This document shows positions 41,541 through 50,933 of a DNA stretch of 64,000 nt, one piece after another. This DNA comes from an uncultured Eubacteriales bacterium (GTDB lineage: Bacteria > Bacillota > Clostridia > Peptostreptococcales > Anaerovoracaceae). The notes under the pieces are model-generated. The model was not told where the DNA came from. It searched no databases and saw only the letters and a program-made list of their open reading frames with translations. Where the stretch lies: positions 1 through 64,000 of the forward strand of contig OMZI01000006.1 in the NCBI GenBank assembly GCA_900315485.1, given 5' to 3'. Both the position numbers and the translations under genes were made by a program. The first letter of the stretch is position 1. Every line of letters begins with the position of its first letter.

Positions 41541-42740
41541 ATGAGCACAGAGAGAAGAGTAGGTACAGTTTCCAGAGGTATCAGATGCCCGATCTTCCGC
41601 GAAGGCGATGACCTTGCGAGTCAGGTGGTAGACAGCGTCCTTGAAGCTGCTGAGGCTGAAGGCTTTGAAATCAGAGACAAGGATGTCGTATGCATCACTG
41701 AGTCTGTTGTCGCAAGATGCCAGGGCAACTATGCGAGCATCGATGCCGTCGCTGAGGATGTCAGAGCAAAACTCGGCGGGGATACGATCGGTATCATATG
41801 GCCGATCCTTTCAAGAAACAGATTCGCTATCTGTCTGAGAGGAATGGCAATGGGGGCTAAGAAGGTAGTTCTCATGCTCAGCTATCCGTCTGACGAGGTA
41901 GGAAACGCACTTCTTACTCTCGACCAGCTGGATGAGGCAGGGGTCAATCCATACAGCGACGTTCTCACTCTTGAGAAGTACAGAGAACTGTTCGGTGAGA
42001 ACAGACACCAGTTCACCGGTGTTGACTATGTTCAGTACTACGGCGACCTGATCAAGGAGATGGGCGCTGAGGCTGAGATCATTTTCGCAAACCACGCCGA
42101 AGAGATCCTCAATTACACTAACAATGTCATCGCCTGTGACATCCACACAAGAGCCCGCACCAAGAGAATACTCAGGAGCAAGGGCGCCAATGTTTACGGA
42201 ATGGACGAGATCCTGAATGCGCCTGTGAACGGCAGCGGCTTCAATGAGAAGTACGGACTGCTCGGATCCAACAAGGCTACAGAGGACAGCATCAAGCTCT
42301 TCCCTAGAGAGTGCAAGCTGCTTGTTAACCAGATCCAGACCATGATGAAGGAGAAGACAGGAAAGCACGTCGAGGTCATGGTATATGGAGACGGGGCGTT
42401 CAAGGACCCTGTAGGAAAGATCTGGGAGCTCGCAGACCCTGTAGTATCTCCGGGATACACAGCAGGACTCGAGGGTACGCCTAATGAGCTCAAACTCAAG
42501 TACCTTGCTGACAATGATTACTCCAACCTGTCAGGTGATGAGCTGAAAGTTGCGATCCTGAAGGCTATCGAGGAAAAGGAATCCGACCTTGTCGGCAACA
42601 TGGCTTCAGAGGGAACAACACCGAGAAGACTTACTGACCTGATTGGATCACTCTGCGACCTGACATCAGGTTCGGGAGACAAGGGTACACCTGTAGTACT
42701 CGTACAGGGCTACTTCGATAACTACACGACAGGGAAGTAG
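41541..42740 (+). CDS. coenzyme F420-0:glutamate ligase-like protein
   Basis: A 399-residue protein of the CofE-like family, with VVCITESVVARCQGNYASID near residue 48, IIWPILSRNRFAICLRGMAMG, and GDGAFKDPVGKIWELADPVVSPGYT in the C-terminal half. CofE adds glutamates to coenzyme F420, yet no F420 biosynthesis genes are visible here and most Clostridia do not make F420. This family branch probably ligates an amino acid to another substrate. GGGAGGTG precedes ATG 41541. It is a single-gene unit ended by the terminator at 42832. Confidence 0.75.
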   Translation: MSTERRVGTVSRGIRCPIFREGDDLASQVVDSVLEAAEAEGFEIRDKDVVCITESVVARCQGNYASIDAVAEDVRAKLGGDTIGIIWPILSRNRFAICLRGMAMGAKKVVLMLSYPSDEVGNALLTLDQLDEAGVNPYSDVLTLEKYRELFGENRHQFTGVDYVQYYGDLIKEMGAEAEIIFANHAEEILNYTNNVIACDIHTRARTKRILRSKGANVYGMDEILNAPVNGSGFNEKYGLLGSNKATEDSIKLFPRECKLLVNQIQTMMKEKTGKHVEVMVYGDGAFKDPVGKIWELADPVVSPGYTAGLEGTPNELKLKYLADNDYSNLSGDELKVAILKAIEEKESDLVGNMASEGTTPRRLTDLIGSLCDLTSGSGDKGTPVVLVQGYFDNYTTGK

Positions 42741-43201
42741 AATGATACGTGAGCGCACTTGTTATCAGTGATCAATGATTGATGACCGGCAAACAGTTAC
42801 AGGTGACAGCAAAGGAATTAATGATATACAGAGACCAGTCCAGCGGGGCTGGTCTTTTTTAGGGGAAACATAGGCAAAAATTATGTTTTACTATGTATGT
42901 TTTTCTATTTATTTTCTAAATTATTGTTGTTATAATAATAAACGGAGATATTTCGCTTATTATTAGTCAGTTATCACTAACAGGCGGATCCAATACCTGC
43001 AAGGCAGATATTTCAAGGAGTACAGAACTTTTTTATGAATAGCCCGCACGGGCAGTAAACGAAAGTAAACAGAATTCATTAATTAATAGACCACAGAAAG
43101 CAGAGATAGCATAATTCACATTTCTTACTTCCTGTAGAACCTTTGAAACTTATGATCAACATGGAACATAGACCTCAGAGTGAGATCAGAGAGGAGAGAA
43201 A
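42741..43201. other. intergenic region with terminator and AT-rich promoter zone
   Basis: No gene is seen. The terminator of the CofE-like gene lies at 42832. An AT-rich block with TATAAT at 42931-42936 is a likely promoter for the SARP-like regulator, which would then have a leader of about 260 bases. AGATATTTC occurs twice in this leader. Confidence 0.5.
42832..42860 (+). terminator. intrinsic terminator
   Basis: GACCAG (42833-42838) pairs with CTGGTC (42849-42854), followed by TTTTTT. Confidence 0.8.
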
Positions 43202-44449
43202 ATGAGCGATAAGTTAGTGCAGTTCGATAATGAGACAGCTGCCGGCGCCATAAATGTCGTGACGTTCGGCGGCTTTTCCGTTGCGTATAACGGCCGGGAA
43301 ATATCGTTCGGACAGCAGAATGAGTCTCAGATCGTGCACCTGCTGCAGCTTCTTCTTCACTGCCGTGACAAGGGCGTGACAAGGGACCTTGCAAAGGCAG
43401 AGCTTTTCAGAGACAGAGAGATAGACGATGTATCGCATTCAATAAGGAACATCATCTACAACCTCAGGAAGAAACTGAGAGAGTATGACCTGCCTGAAAG
43501 CCAGTTCGTCGTCAAGAGGAGTGGCAACTATTACTGGGCCGACGACATTCCGGTAGCCGAGGATGCGGCTGCATTCGAGGAGTCGTTCAATGAGGCGATG
43601 GCTGAAGAGGACCCGGACAGGAAACTTGAGCTGCTCGTAAGGACTATATATCTGTACAAGGGAAAATTTCTCGCAGACAACGAGGGCAGCGCGTGGGCAG
43701 CAAGTGAGGCAAAGCGATATAAAGACCTGTTCGCAATGTCTGTCAATGCCGCAGCTGAGCTGATGCGAAAAGCCCGCAGATATGACCTGATGCAGGAGAT
43801 AGGCGACTACGCATCGGAAGTGGATCCTTTTGCGGAATGGGAAATCATCACGCTTGAGGCACTGGCGGGACTTGGAAGATTTGACCGCACCGAGAGCTTT
43901 TACAGAGCGACGATCGACGCTTACTCTAATGAGTTCGGCGGCAAGACAAGCAGCTACGTAAGGGAGTTCATAAACAGGATAGGGCTCAGGCTTCTAATAA
44001 GGCATGAATCACTCGAAGAGATCAAGAACAAGCTGAAAGGTGATTCCGGCCATGAAAACACAGGATACTACTGCTCACTGCCGGTGTTCCAGGAGATATA
44101 CCGCATCACTGAGAGGATAATGGAGTATTCCGGTGACAGGATATTCATCATGCTGTGCACTATCGTGGATGGTAAGGGAAAACCTATGAACGGCGGGACC
44201 AGGCTCGAAGAGCTGTCAGCAAGGCTGAAGGACGCGATCCTGAATTCAGTCAGATATTCAGACACAGTCACAAGGTACGGCAAAGGCCAGTTCCTGGTGC
44301 TCCTGATAGATACGACGAAGGAGGGCTGTGAGACAGTCGAAAAGAGGATCAATTCAAAATTCATGAAGAACGGACAGAGAACAGGCGTCAGCTACTCTGT
44401 CAGCAATGTGATAGCACCGGCATTCTCAGAGGAGCTTAATATCATATAG
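43202..44449 (+). CDS. SARP/BTAD-type regulator with degenerate GGDEF-like domain
   Basis: A 415-residue regulator. Residues about 18-105 form an OmpR-like winged helix (VVTFGGFSVAYNGREI, HSIRNIIYNLRKKLREY, YYWADD). Residues about 110-260 form a bacterial transcriptional activator (BTAD) helical-repeat domain (LLVRTIYLYKGKFLADN, LEALAGLGRFDRTESFYRATI). The C-terminal ~140 residues resemble a GGDEF fold (DTVTRYGKGQFLVLLIDTT), with the signature reduced to GKGQF, so cyclic-dinucleotide synthesis is unlikely. Targets are unknown. GAGAGGAG precedes ATG 43202. Confidence 0.7.
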   Translation: MSDKLVQFDNETAAGAINVVTFGGFSVAYNGREISFGQQNESQIVHLLQLLLHCRDKGVTRDLAKAELFRDREIDDVSHSIRNIIYNLRKKLREYDLPESQFVVKRSGNYYWADDIPVAEDAAAFEESFNEAMAEEDPDRKLELLVRTIYLYKGKFLADNEGSAWAASEAKRYKDLFAMSVNAAAELMRKARRYDLMQEIGDYASEVDPFAEWEIITLEALAGLGRFDRTESFYRATIDAYSNEFGGKTSSYVREFINRIGLRLLIRHESLEEIKNKLKGDSGHENTGYYCSLPVFQEIYRITERIMEYSGDRIFIMLCTIVDGKGKPMNGGTRLEELSARLKDAILNSVRYSDTVTRYGKGQFLVLLIDTTKEGCETVEKRINSKFMKNGQRTGVSYSVSNVIAPAFSEELNII

Positions 44450-44475
44450 AGGTGTCTCGGGCGGCAGGAATACGC

Positions 44476-45453
44476 CTATGTGTCTAAGGCGGCGCTCTGG
44501 AAAGTATCTCTGTCAGCGAGTTCGCGGTTAATAGCGTTCAGGATGGTGCGCTTGCGGTAGCTCCACTCCGGTGAGATCAGAAGGCGTCTCGGAACATCGC
44601 CTGTCAGCCTGTGGATAGTGATCTCAGGCGGGATGATCTCGAGACAGCGGATAACGAGATCAACATATTCATCAATAGAGGTAAACGGAACATAGTCAGG
44701 CATCGTCTCTGCGAGGCGGGAAGTCCTGACTATATTCATTAGGTGGAGTTTTATGCCGAAAAGAGGGCGCTCGCAGACCCTGCGCACTGACTCGAGCATC
44801 ATGTCCTGCGTCTCGCCCGGAAGGCCGAGGATCAGGTGTGTCACGACTCTGATGCCGCGGGAGAGGAGCTCGTCCACGGCGCGCTCGTATGTCTCATATG
44901 TATAGCCTATGCCCATTGCATGAGATATCTCGTCATGAACAGTCTGAAGGCCGAGCTCGACCCACATGTAATGATCGCGGTTTATCTCTGACAGAAGATC
45001 CAGGACATCAGGCGGGAGGCAGTCAGGTCTTGTGGCTATGACGATGCCTTCGATGCGCGGGTCATCAAGAGCTGCATTGTAGAGGGTCCGCAGAGTCTCT
45101 GCCGGTGCATAGGTGTTGGTATGCGACTGGAAGTATGCAAGGTAGGCGGCATCCGGCCACTTATCTGACATAAGGGCTATCTGTTCGCTTATGGAGGAGG
45201 ATATCTGCGCAGTAAGAGCGGAGACTGCAACTGCAAGTTCTGCTTCTGCGTTTTCCGCATCTGAAAGGACGTTCAGATGAGCAGCGAGCTCGCCTGAACC
45301 TCCGCCCGAACAGAAGGCGCAGCCGCCGTATCCGCAGGTGCCGTCCCTGTTGGGACATGTAAAACCGGCATCGATCCCGAGTTTGATGGTTTTTCTGCCG
45401 AAATGACGCTTGAGTTCATCACTTATTGAGTTGAATCTTGTTCCACCTTGCAT
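44476..45453 (-). CDS. TIGR01212-type radical SAM protein
   Basis: A radical SAM enzyme of the YhcC/TIGR01212 family, 325 residues. The iron-sulfur cluster motif is in the variant CPNRDGTCGYGGCAFC, followed by YFQSHTNTYA, IVIATRPDCLP, WVELGLQTVHDE and THLILGLPGETQDM. The reaction of this family is not established. It diverges from queH across a short gap holding a TATAAT (45465-45470) for the plus strand. Confidence 0.9.
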   Translation of the reverse strand: MQGGTRFNSISDELKRHFGRKTIKLGIDAGFTCPNRDGTCGYGGCAFCSGGGSGELAAHLNVLSDAENAEAELAVAVSALTAQISSSISEQIALMSDKWPDAAYLAYFQSHTNTYAPAETLRTLYNAALDDPRIEGIVIATRPDCLPPDVLDLLSEINRDHYMWVELGLQTVHDEISHAMGIGYTYETYERAVDELLSRGIRVVTHLILGLPGETQDMMLESVRRVCERPLFGIKLHLMNIVRTSRLAETMPDYVPFTSIDEYVDLVIRCLEIIPPEITIHRLTGDVPRRLLISPEWSYRKRTILNAINRELADRDTFQSAALDT

Positions 45454-45580
45454 ATGTTATGTGCTATAATTTACGAGTGTATTTTTTGAACTGCTGCAGA
45501 GGCCTGATGCCTGTGCCATGCAGCGAGTGATATTGCTTACAGCGAGAGGCCACAGAGTGAAGGACGACTGCAGTACTGTA

Positions 45581-46222
45581 ATGAATATGAATTTCATGGC
45601 CGGAATGGAGAAGAGCGACAGCGAGCTGTTCCGCATATCTCCTGAGCAGCGCAAGCCGTCAATTCTTCTGCACGCATGCTGCGGACCTTGCTCGACAGCC
45701 TGTGTCGAGCGCCTGGCGCCTGATTATCAGATTACCGTGTACTATTATAATCCAAACATCACGGACAGGGAAGAATACTATCTGAGACGCGATACACTTA
45801 TGCAATTCATTAAGGCTTTCAACGAAGAACACAAGGATTCGTATTTTGTCAGCTATATGGAAGGCGAGTACGATCCTGAAAGATATATCGCAAAATGCGG
45901 ACCTCTTGCTGATGAGCCTGAAGGCGGCGCAAGATGCGACCTGTGTTTTGCCATGAGACTGGCAGAGACTGCACGGAAGGCGGGAGAGCTGGGCATTGAC
46001 TATTTCACGACGACGATGTCAGTCAGCCCGCACAAGAATTATGACAAGATCAAGACTCTCGGCATGTCGCTCGAGGAGCAGACAAGCTCGAGATTCCTGG
46101 ACATAGACTTCAAGAAGAAGAACGGGTTCGGCCGCAGCGTCGAGCTCAGCAGGCATTACGGTCTGTACAGGCAGAACTTCTGCGGATGCGAGTATGCCAG
46201 AGCAGCCATGAAGCAGAAATAA
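45581..46222 (+). CDS. queH: epoxyqueuosine reductase QueH
   Basis: Last step of queuosine synthesis: reduces epoxyqueuosine in tRNA. The protein has the QueH cysteine pair in LLHACCGPCS, ARCDLCFAMRL, TTTMSVSPHKN and a late QNFCGCEYA, giving four conserved cysteines for the cluster and catalytic centre. The start is uncertain: ATG 45581 is taken, with in-frame ATGs nearby (45587, 45596) and a weak binding site; an upstream extension to 45518 would overlap the promoter. It is followed by asnA. Confidence 0.9.
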   Translation: MNMNFMAGMEKSDSELFRISPEQRKPSILLHACCGPCSTACVERLAPDYQITVYYYNPNITDREEYYLRRDTLMQFIKAFNEEHKDSYFVSYMEGEYDPERYIAKCGPLADEPEGGARCDLCFAMRLAETARKAGELGIDYFTTTMSVSPHKNYDKIKTLGMSLEEQTSSRFLDIDFKKKNGFGRSVELSRHYGLYRQNFCGCEYARAAMKQK

Positions 46223-46238
46223 AAAAGGAGAAAATATC

Positions 46239-47249
46239 ATGAGCAAGTTATTCGTTCCAGATGGCTACAAGCCTATCCTTGATCCTACCGAGACGCAGAG
46301 GGCGATCGTCAGGATAAAGACTCACTTCCAGAGAGAGCTCGCATACTCGCTGAATCTCGGCAGAGTCAGCGCACCGCTTTTCGTTTTCCCTGAGACAGGT
46401 CTGAATGATAACCTGAACGGTGTTGAGAGAAGAGTAGACTTTACCATCAAGGATCTTGATGAGCGTCATGTTGAAGTCGTACAGTCACTTGCCAAATGGA
46501 AGAGAAATGCGCTCGGAAAATACGGAGTGCAGCCCGGCAGGGGCATTTACACTGACATGAATGCTATCAGAAGGGATGAGGAACTTGACAACATCCATTC
46601 GATATATGTTGACCAGTGGGACTGGGAGAAGGTCATCACAGCTGATCAGAGGAACAACGAGTTCCTTGAGCAGCAGGTAAGGATCATCTACAGATGTTTT
46701 CTTGAGCTGGCCGGATACATCAACGACCAGTATCCTGAGGTAAGAGTCGAGCTTTCTGAAAGGATCAAGTTCATTGACTCGCAGGACCTCGAAAACTGGT
46801 ATCCTGGCAGCACATCCAAGGAAAGAGAGAGATTTGCTGCAGAGGAGTTCGGAGCTATCTTCGTTAAGAGGATAGGAGGAGCTCTATTATCCGGAAAGCC
46901 GCATGACGGCCGCTCACCTGACTATGATGACTGGGAACTCAACGGAGACATCATTCTGTGGAACCCTGTACTTGAGGATGCCTTTGAGATCAGCTCGATG
47001 GGCATAAGAGTCAACAGCGAGTCCATGCTCAGACAGCTTGAGATCGACGGAAAGATGGACAGAAAGGACATGCCGTACCATCAGGGCGTTATCAACGGAA
47101 CACTTCCGCTGACCATCGGCGGCGGTATCGGTCAGAGCAGACTCTGCATGTTCTTCCTTAGAAAGGCTCACATCGGAGAGGTCCAGGTATCCGTATGGCC
47201 TGATGATATGGTTGAGGAATGCGCTGCAAACAACATCTTCCTGCTTTAA
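46239..47249 (+). CDS. asnA: aspartate-ammonia ligase
   Basis: Ammonia-dependent asparagine synthetase, related to class II aminoacyl-tRNA synthetases. The 336-residue protein has ETQRAIVRIKTHFQRELAYSLNL, VERRVDFTIKD, LAKWKRNALGKYG, DQWDWEKVI, SSMGIRVNSESM and GGGIGQSRLCMFFLRKAHIGEVQ. AAAGGAG sets ATG 46239, 17 bases after queH. A terminator follows at 47320. Confidence 0.95.
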   Translation: MSKLFVPDGYKPILDPTETQRAIVRIKTHFQRELAYSLNLGRVSAPLFVFPETGLNDNLNGVERRVDFTIKDLDERHVEVVQSLAKWKRNALGKYGVQPGRGIYTDMNAIRRDEELDNIHSIYVDQWDWEKVITADQRNNEFLEQQVRIIYRCFLELAGYINDQYPEVRVELSERIKFIDSQDLENWYPGSTSKERERFAAEEFGAIFVKRIGGALLSGKPHDGRSPDYDDWELNGDIILWNPVLEDAFEISSMGIRVNSESMLRQLEIDGKMDRKDMPYHQGVINGTLPLTIGGGIGQSRLCMFFLRKAHIGEVQVSVWPDDMVEECAANNIFLL

Positions 47250-47319
47250 TTCGGGGGTATACCGCAAAACTGATATTGTAAAGCAGTGCTGCGGACATGA
47301 TAATCAGCATAATAACCGA

Positions 47320-47348
47320 CTGCTGCCGCATTTTACGGCAGCAGTTTT
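47320..47348 (+). terminator. intrinsic terminator after asnA
   Basis: CTGCTGCCG (47320-47328) pairs with CGGCAGCAG (47336-47344), followed by TTTT. Confidence 0.85.
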
Positions 47349-47397
47349 ACGTAAGAAGCAGCAGTTTTGCGCCGGAAAATGTATAATAATAGCGTAA

Positions 47398-49380
47398 ATG
47401 AAATATATTGATGTAGTGATCGACAACAAGAGCAATAATACGGACACATTCTTCACCTATGCCGCGCCTGATGAGGTGGGGCCGGGTGCCCGTCTTACTG
47501 TGCCTTTCGCAAGGCGCAAAAAGCCTGTCGATGCCTACTGCATCAGAGAGAACCCGGCGCCGGCCTATGATGAGAGCAGGATCAGGGAGATCGCCTCGTA
47601 CGATCCGGAGCGCTCGCTGTCAGAGGAAATGATCGGTACTGCCGTGTGGATGCGGAAAAGATACGGCGTCAAGTACATAGATGCCGTCAAAATGTTCACG
47701 GTAGGCGGGAAGAAGATACCTGAGAGAAGGCCTTCCGGAAGGGAGCCTCAGGACCCTGAGTACACTCTGTCACCTGAGCAGCAGCATGCAGCTGAGAGGA
47801 TATGCAGGTATGTGCAGAAGCGTGAGTTCAGACCTTTTCTCATTAAAGGCGTGACCAACAGCGGCAAAACCGAAGTGTACATGCGTACTGTAGAGGAGGT
47901 GCTGAAGCAGGGCCGGACTGCAATAGTCCTGCTGCCTGAGATAGCGCTGTCTGCACAGGTCGAGAAGAGATTCGCTGAAAGATTCGGCGAAGACATGGTG
48001 GCGACGCTTCACAGCAGGCTGTCAACAAGCGCCAGACTCGGAGAATGGATCAGAATAAGGCGCGGGGAAGCGAGGATAGTTGTCGGTGCGAGGACATCTG
48101 TATTCGCACCGCTTGAGAACATAGGCGCGATAATAATAGACGAAGAGCACGAGACGACATACAAGTCTGACCACAATCCCAAGTATGAGACGGTCGATGT
48201 GGCTTACAGGAGAGCGCAGGCTCACGGAGCCGTACTGGTCCTCGGAAGCGCTACACCTTCTGTTACATCGTACAGCAGAGCGAAGGCGGGGATATACGAG
48301 CTCCTCGAGATGAAACAGAGGATAGGAAACAGCACTTTGCCTGTACTTGAGACTGTGGATATGAAGCAGGAGATACGGTCAGGCAACATGGGCGTTATCT
48401 CAAGGCGGCTGGCTGAGGAGACCGACAGGGAGCTTAAGCGGGGTGAGCAGGTCATACTCTTCCTGAACAGGAGGGGGTTTTCGACACAGATCCTGTGCCC
48501 GGACTGCGGTTATAAAATGACATGCCCGGACTGTGGCATTACCCTTACTTACCATAAGTCAGTTAATGCAGCTGTCTGCCACTACTGCGGAAGGAAGTTC
48601 CCGCTGCCTGAGAAGTGCCCGGACTGCGGCAACAAATTCATAAGATACACCGGCACCGGCACCGAGAAGGTGGAAGAGACGGTCAGGGAGCTGTGGCCGG
48701 ATGCGAGAGCTGCAAGGTTCGACCTTGATACTGCAGCGAAGACCGGCGATGCCGGCAGGGTCATAGCGGACTTTCAGAAGGGTAAGACGGATATACTCGT
48801 CGGGACTCAGATCCTTGCAAAGGGACTTGACTTCAGAAATGTCGGACTCGTCGGCATAATAAACGCAGACGTGAGTCTGAACATACCGGATTACAGATCT
48901 TCGGAGCGAACGTTCCAGCTGATAACACAGGTCGCAGGCAGGGCCGGAAGAGCCGGAGGAGAGAGCCGGGTCATCATACAGACATATGATCCGGACAGCG
49001 ATGTCATAAAGCAGGCTGCGGCGGGGGACTATGAAGCCTTCTATGAAGCTGAATTACTTCACAGAAATATTATGAATTATCCCCCATACTCTGATATAAT
49101 AGCTGTCGGCTTTGTATCGGAGTCGGCAGATGAAGCCTCTGCATATGCTGAAGCTTTCAGGAAGAGGCTCATGGGCCTCAGGTCGGCTCCGCAGGATGCA
49201 TCGGTTCTCAGAGTGAGGCTAGATGAGCGGAAGACTGACGGCAGATTCAGGGCGGAGTTCATCATCAAGGCTCCTGCCGGGAGCCGCGCGGGATACATAA
49301 GGGAATACATGGAATACCGCGACCGCATGATCGAATCAAAGTCGGAATGCTTTATAGAGATAGATGTGAACCCATATTAA
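47398..49380 (+). CDS. priA: primosomal protein N' (replication restart helicase)
   Basis: A 3'-5' helicase that reloads the replisome at stalled forks. At 660 residues it is somewhat shorter than many PriA proteins. It has Walker A GVTNSGKTEVY, the DEEH box in IIIDEEHETTYK, LGSATPSV, RRGFSTQ, the zinc-binding cysteines (LCPDCGYKMTCPDCG, VCHYCGRKF, KCPDCGNKF), and helicase motifs VGTQILAKGLDF and TQVAGRAGRAG. It heads the run priA-def-fmt-protease-rsmB-stp-prkC-rsgA-rpe. No strong binding site precedes ATG 47398. Confidence 0.95.
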   Translation: MKYIDVVIDNKSNNTDTFFTYAAPDEVGPGARLTVPFARRKKPVDAYCIRENPAPAYDESRIREIASYDPERSLSEEMIGTAVWMRKRYGVKYIDAVKMFTVGGKKIPERRPSGREPQDPEYTLSPEQQHAAERICRYVQKREFRPFLIKGVTNSGKTEVYMRTVEEVLKQGRTAIVLLPEIALSAQVEKRFAERFGEDMVATLHSRLSTSARLGEWIRIRRGEARIVVGARTSVFAPLENIGAIIIDEEHETTYKSDHNPKYETVDVAYRRAQAHGAVLVLGSATPSVTSYSRAKAGIYELLEMKQRIGNSTLPVLETVDMKQEIRSGNMGVISRRLAEETDRELKRGEQVILFLNRRGFSTQILCPDCGYKMTCPDCGITLTYHKSVNAAVCHYCGRKFPLPEKCPDCGNKFIRYTGTGTEKVEETVRELWPDARAARFDLDTAAKTGDAGRVIADFQKGKTDILVGTQILAKGLDFRNVGLVGIINADVSLNIPDYRSSERTFQLITQVAGRAGRAGGESRVIIQTYDPDSDVIKQAAAGDYEAFYEAELLHRNIMNYPPYSDIIAVGFVSESADEASAYAEAFRKRLMGLRSAPQDASVLRVRLDERKTDGRFRAEFIIKAPAGSRAGYIREYMEYRDRMIESKSECFIEIDVNPY

Positions 49381-49398
49381 CAGATACAGGAGATATAA

Positions 49399-49938
49399 AT
49401 GGCACTCAGAAATATCACAGTCAGAGGATCCGAGATCCTCACCAAGAAATGCAAGCCGATCAAGGCGATCACTCCGAGGATCCGCGAACTTGCGGAGGAC
49501 ATGGTCGAGACCATGATCGCTGCTGACGGAGTAGGCATCGCTGCACCTCAGGTAGGCGTGATGAAGAGGTTCTTCGTCGCTATGCCGCACGTGGACTCGG
49601 AAGACGAAGCTGTCAGGGATAAGGTCTACTACATGATCAACCCTGAGATCACATACAGGGAAGGCACACAGGAATCGAGCGAGGGCTGCCTCTCGGTACC
49701 GGGTTACATGGGTCTTGTCGACAGACCTGAGAAGATCAGGATCAAAGCGACTGACCTTGACGGAAATGAGCAGGAGTACGAGTTCGAGGGTTTTGCCGCA
49801 ACAGTATTCTGCCACGAGTATGACCATCTTGAGGGCATCCTCTATTCAGACATCGCCAAGGAGATGATGACTGTAGAGGAGTACTCTGAGAGACTCGAGG
49901 CGCTCAAGGAAGAGCATGCAGAGGATAAGGCTGAGTAG
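49399..49938 (+). CDS. def: peptide deformylase
   Basis: Removes the N-terminal formyl group from new proteins; metal-dependent. The 179-residue protein has the three motifs: GVGIAAPQVG, EGCLSVPGYMG with the metal-binding Cys, and CHEYDHLEGILYSD, where the usual HExDH holds the metal and catalytic Glu. AGGAG precedes ATG 49399, 18 bases after priA. It pairs with fmt. Confidence 0.95.
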   Translation: MALRNITVRGSEILTKKCKPIKAITPRIRELAEDMVETMIAADGVGIAAPQVGVMKRFFVAMPHVDSEDEAVRDKVYYMINPEITYREGTQESSEGCLSVPGYMGLVDRPEKIRIKATDLDGNEQEYEFEGFAATVFCHEYDHLEGILYSDIAKEMMTVEEYSERLEALKEEHAEDKAE

Positions 49939-49978
49939 CCGCTGGTTTTAGTTCAGATTAAGTAACAGGAGCTATAAA

Positions 49979-50920
49979 TTGCTGAAGATAGTTTTCATGG
50001 GAACGCCGGAATTCGCGGCGTATTCGCTCAGAGCTTTGATAGATGCAGGGTATGACATCCCGCTGGTCATCACACAGCCTGACAGAAGGGGCAACAGAAA
50101 CAGGATGATCCTGTCTGCCGTCAAGCAGCTTGCAGTGGAGAACGTACTTGAAGTCGCTCAGCCTGTCAGACTCAGAAAGGATGAAGAGCTTAAGGAGAGA
50201 CTCAGGAGCATCGCACCGGACATGATCGTGGTAGCTGCTTTCGGGCAGATCCTTCCTCGTGATGTCCTGGAGATACCTAGGCTCGGGTGCATCAATGTGC
50301 ACGGATCTCTTCTTCCTGACCTCAGAGGGGCTGCACCTATGCAGGCTGCTATCCTGAACGGGCATGATGAATCGGGAGTTACCATCATGCGCATGGAGGA
50401 GGGCCTTGACACAGGCGATATGATCAGCAAGGTCGTCTGCGATATCCGCGGAAAGGACATCACAGAGGTATCTCAGATCCTCGCAGAGGCAGGAGCTCAG
50501 CTGCTGGCTGAGACTATCCCGCACATCGCTGACGGGACTGCTGTTTATGAAAAACAGGATGACAGCAAGTCCTCTTATGCTAAAATGATAGATAAGACAG
50601 ACGGTATGACTGACTTCAACGAACCGGCAGAGGTCATCGAAAGGAAGATCAGGGCATATCTTGAATGGCCTGCATGCTACAGTTACCTTGACGGACTTCA
50701 GGTTAAGTTCTACAGGGCTGAGGCTCTTGAGGGCGATCCTGACGGAGAACCGGGAACTGTAAGCGAAACAGGCAAGGACTATTATGTTATAAACTGCTCT
50801 GAGGGCAGACTCAAGGTGTTTGAGCAGCAGCTCCAGGGCAAGAAGCGTATGGGCGCAGGAGACTTCATGAGAGGCCACAAACTGAGCAGAGGCGACCGCT
50901 TCACAGCTCAGCAGGCATAA
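49979..50920 (+). CDS. fmt: methionyl-tRNA formyltransferase
   Basis: Formylates initiator Met-tRNA using 10-formyltetrahydrofolate. The 313-residue protein has VFMGTPEFAAYSLRAL at the N-terminus, the catalytic INVHGSLLPDLRGAAPMQAAIL, MRMEEGLDTGDM, and the C-terminal OB-like domain. The start is TTG 49979 with ACAGGAG upstream. It follows def and precedes a zinc protease gene. Confidence 0.95.
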   Translation: MLKIVFMGTPEFAAYSLRALIDAGYDIPLVITQPDRRGNRNRMILSAVKQLAVENVLEVAQPVRLRKDEELKERLRSIAPDMIVVAAFGQILPRDVLEIPRLGCINVHGSLLPDLRGAAPMQAAILNGHDESGVTIMRMEEGLDTGDMISKVVCDIRGKDITEVSQILAEAGAQLLAETIPHIADGTAVYEKQDDSKSSYAKMIDKTDGMTDFNEPAEVIERKIRAYLEWPACYSYLDGLQVKFYRAEALEGDPDGEPGTVSETGKDYYVINCSEGRLKVFEQQLQGKKRMGAGDFMRGHKLSRGDRFTAQQA

Positions 50921-50933
50921 GGGAGGTATTGGA

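Noticed and set aside
49958-50878. Minus-strand open frame of 306 codons opposite fmt
   Set aside because: fmt has all its family motifs on the plus strand; the antisense frame shows none.
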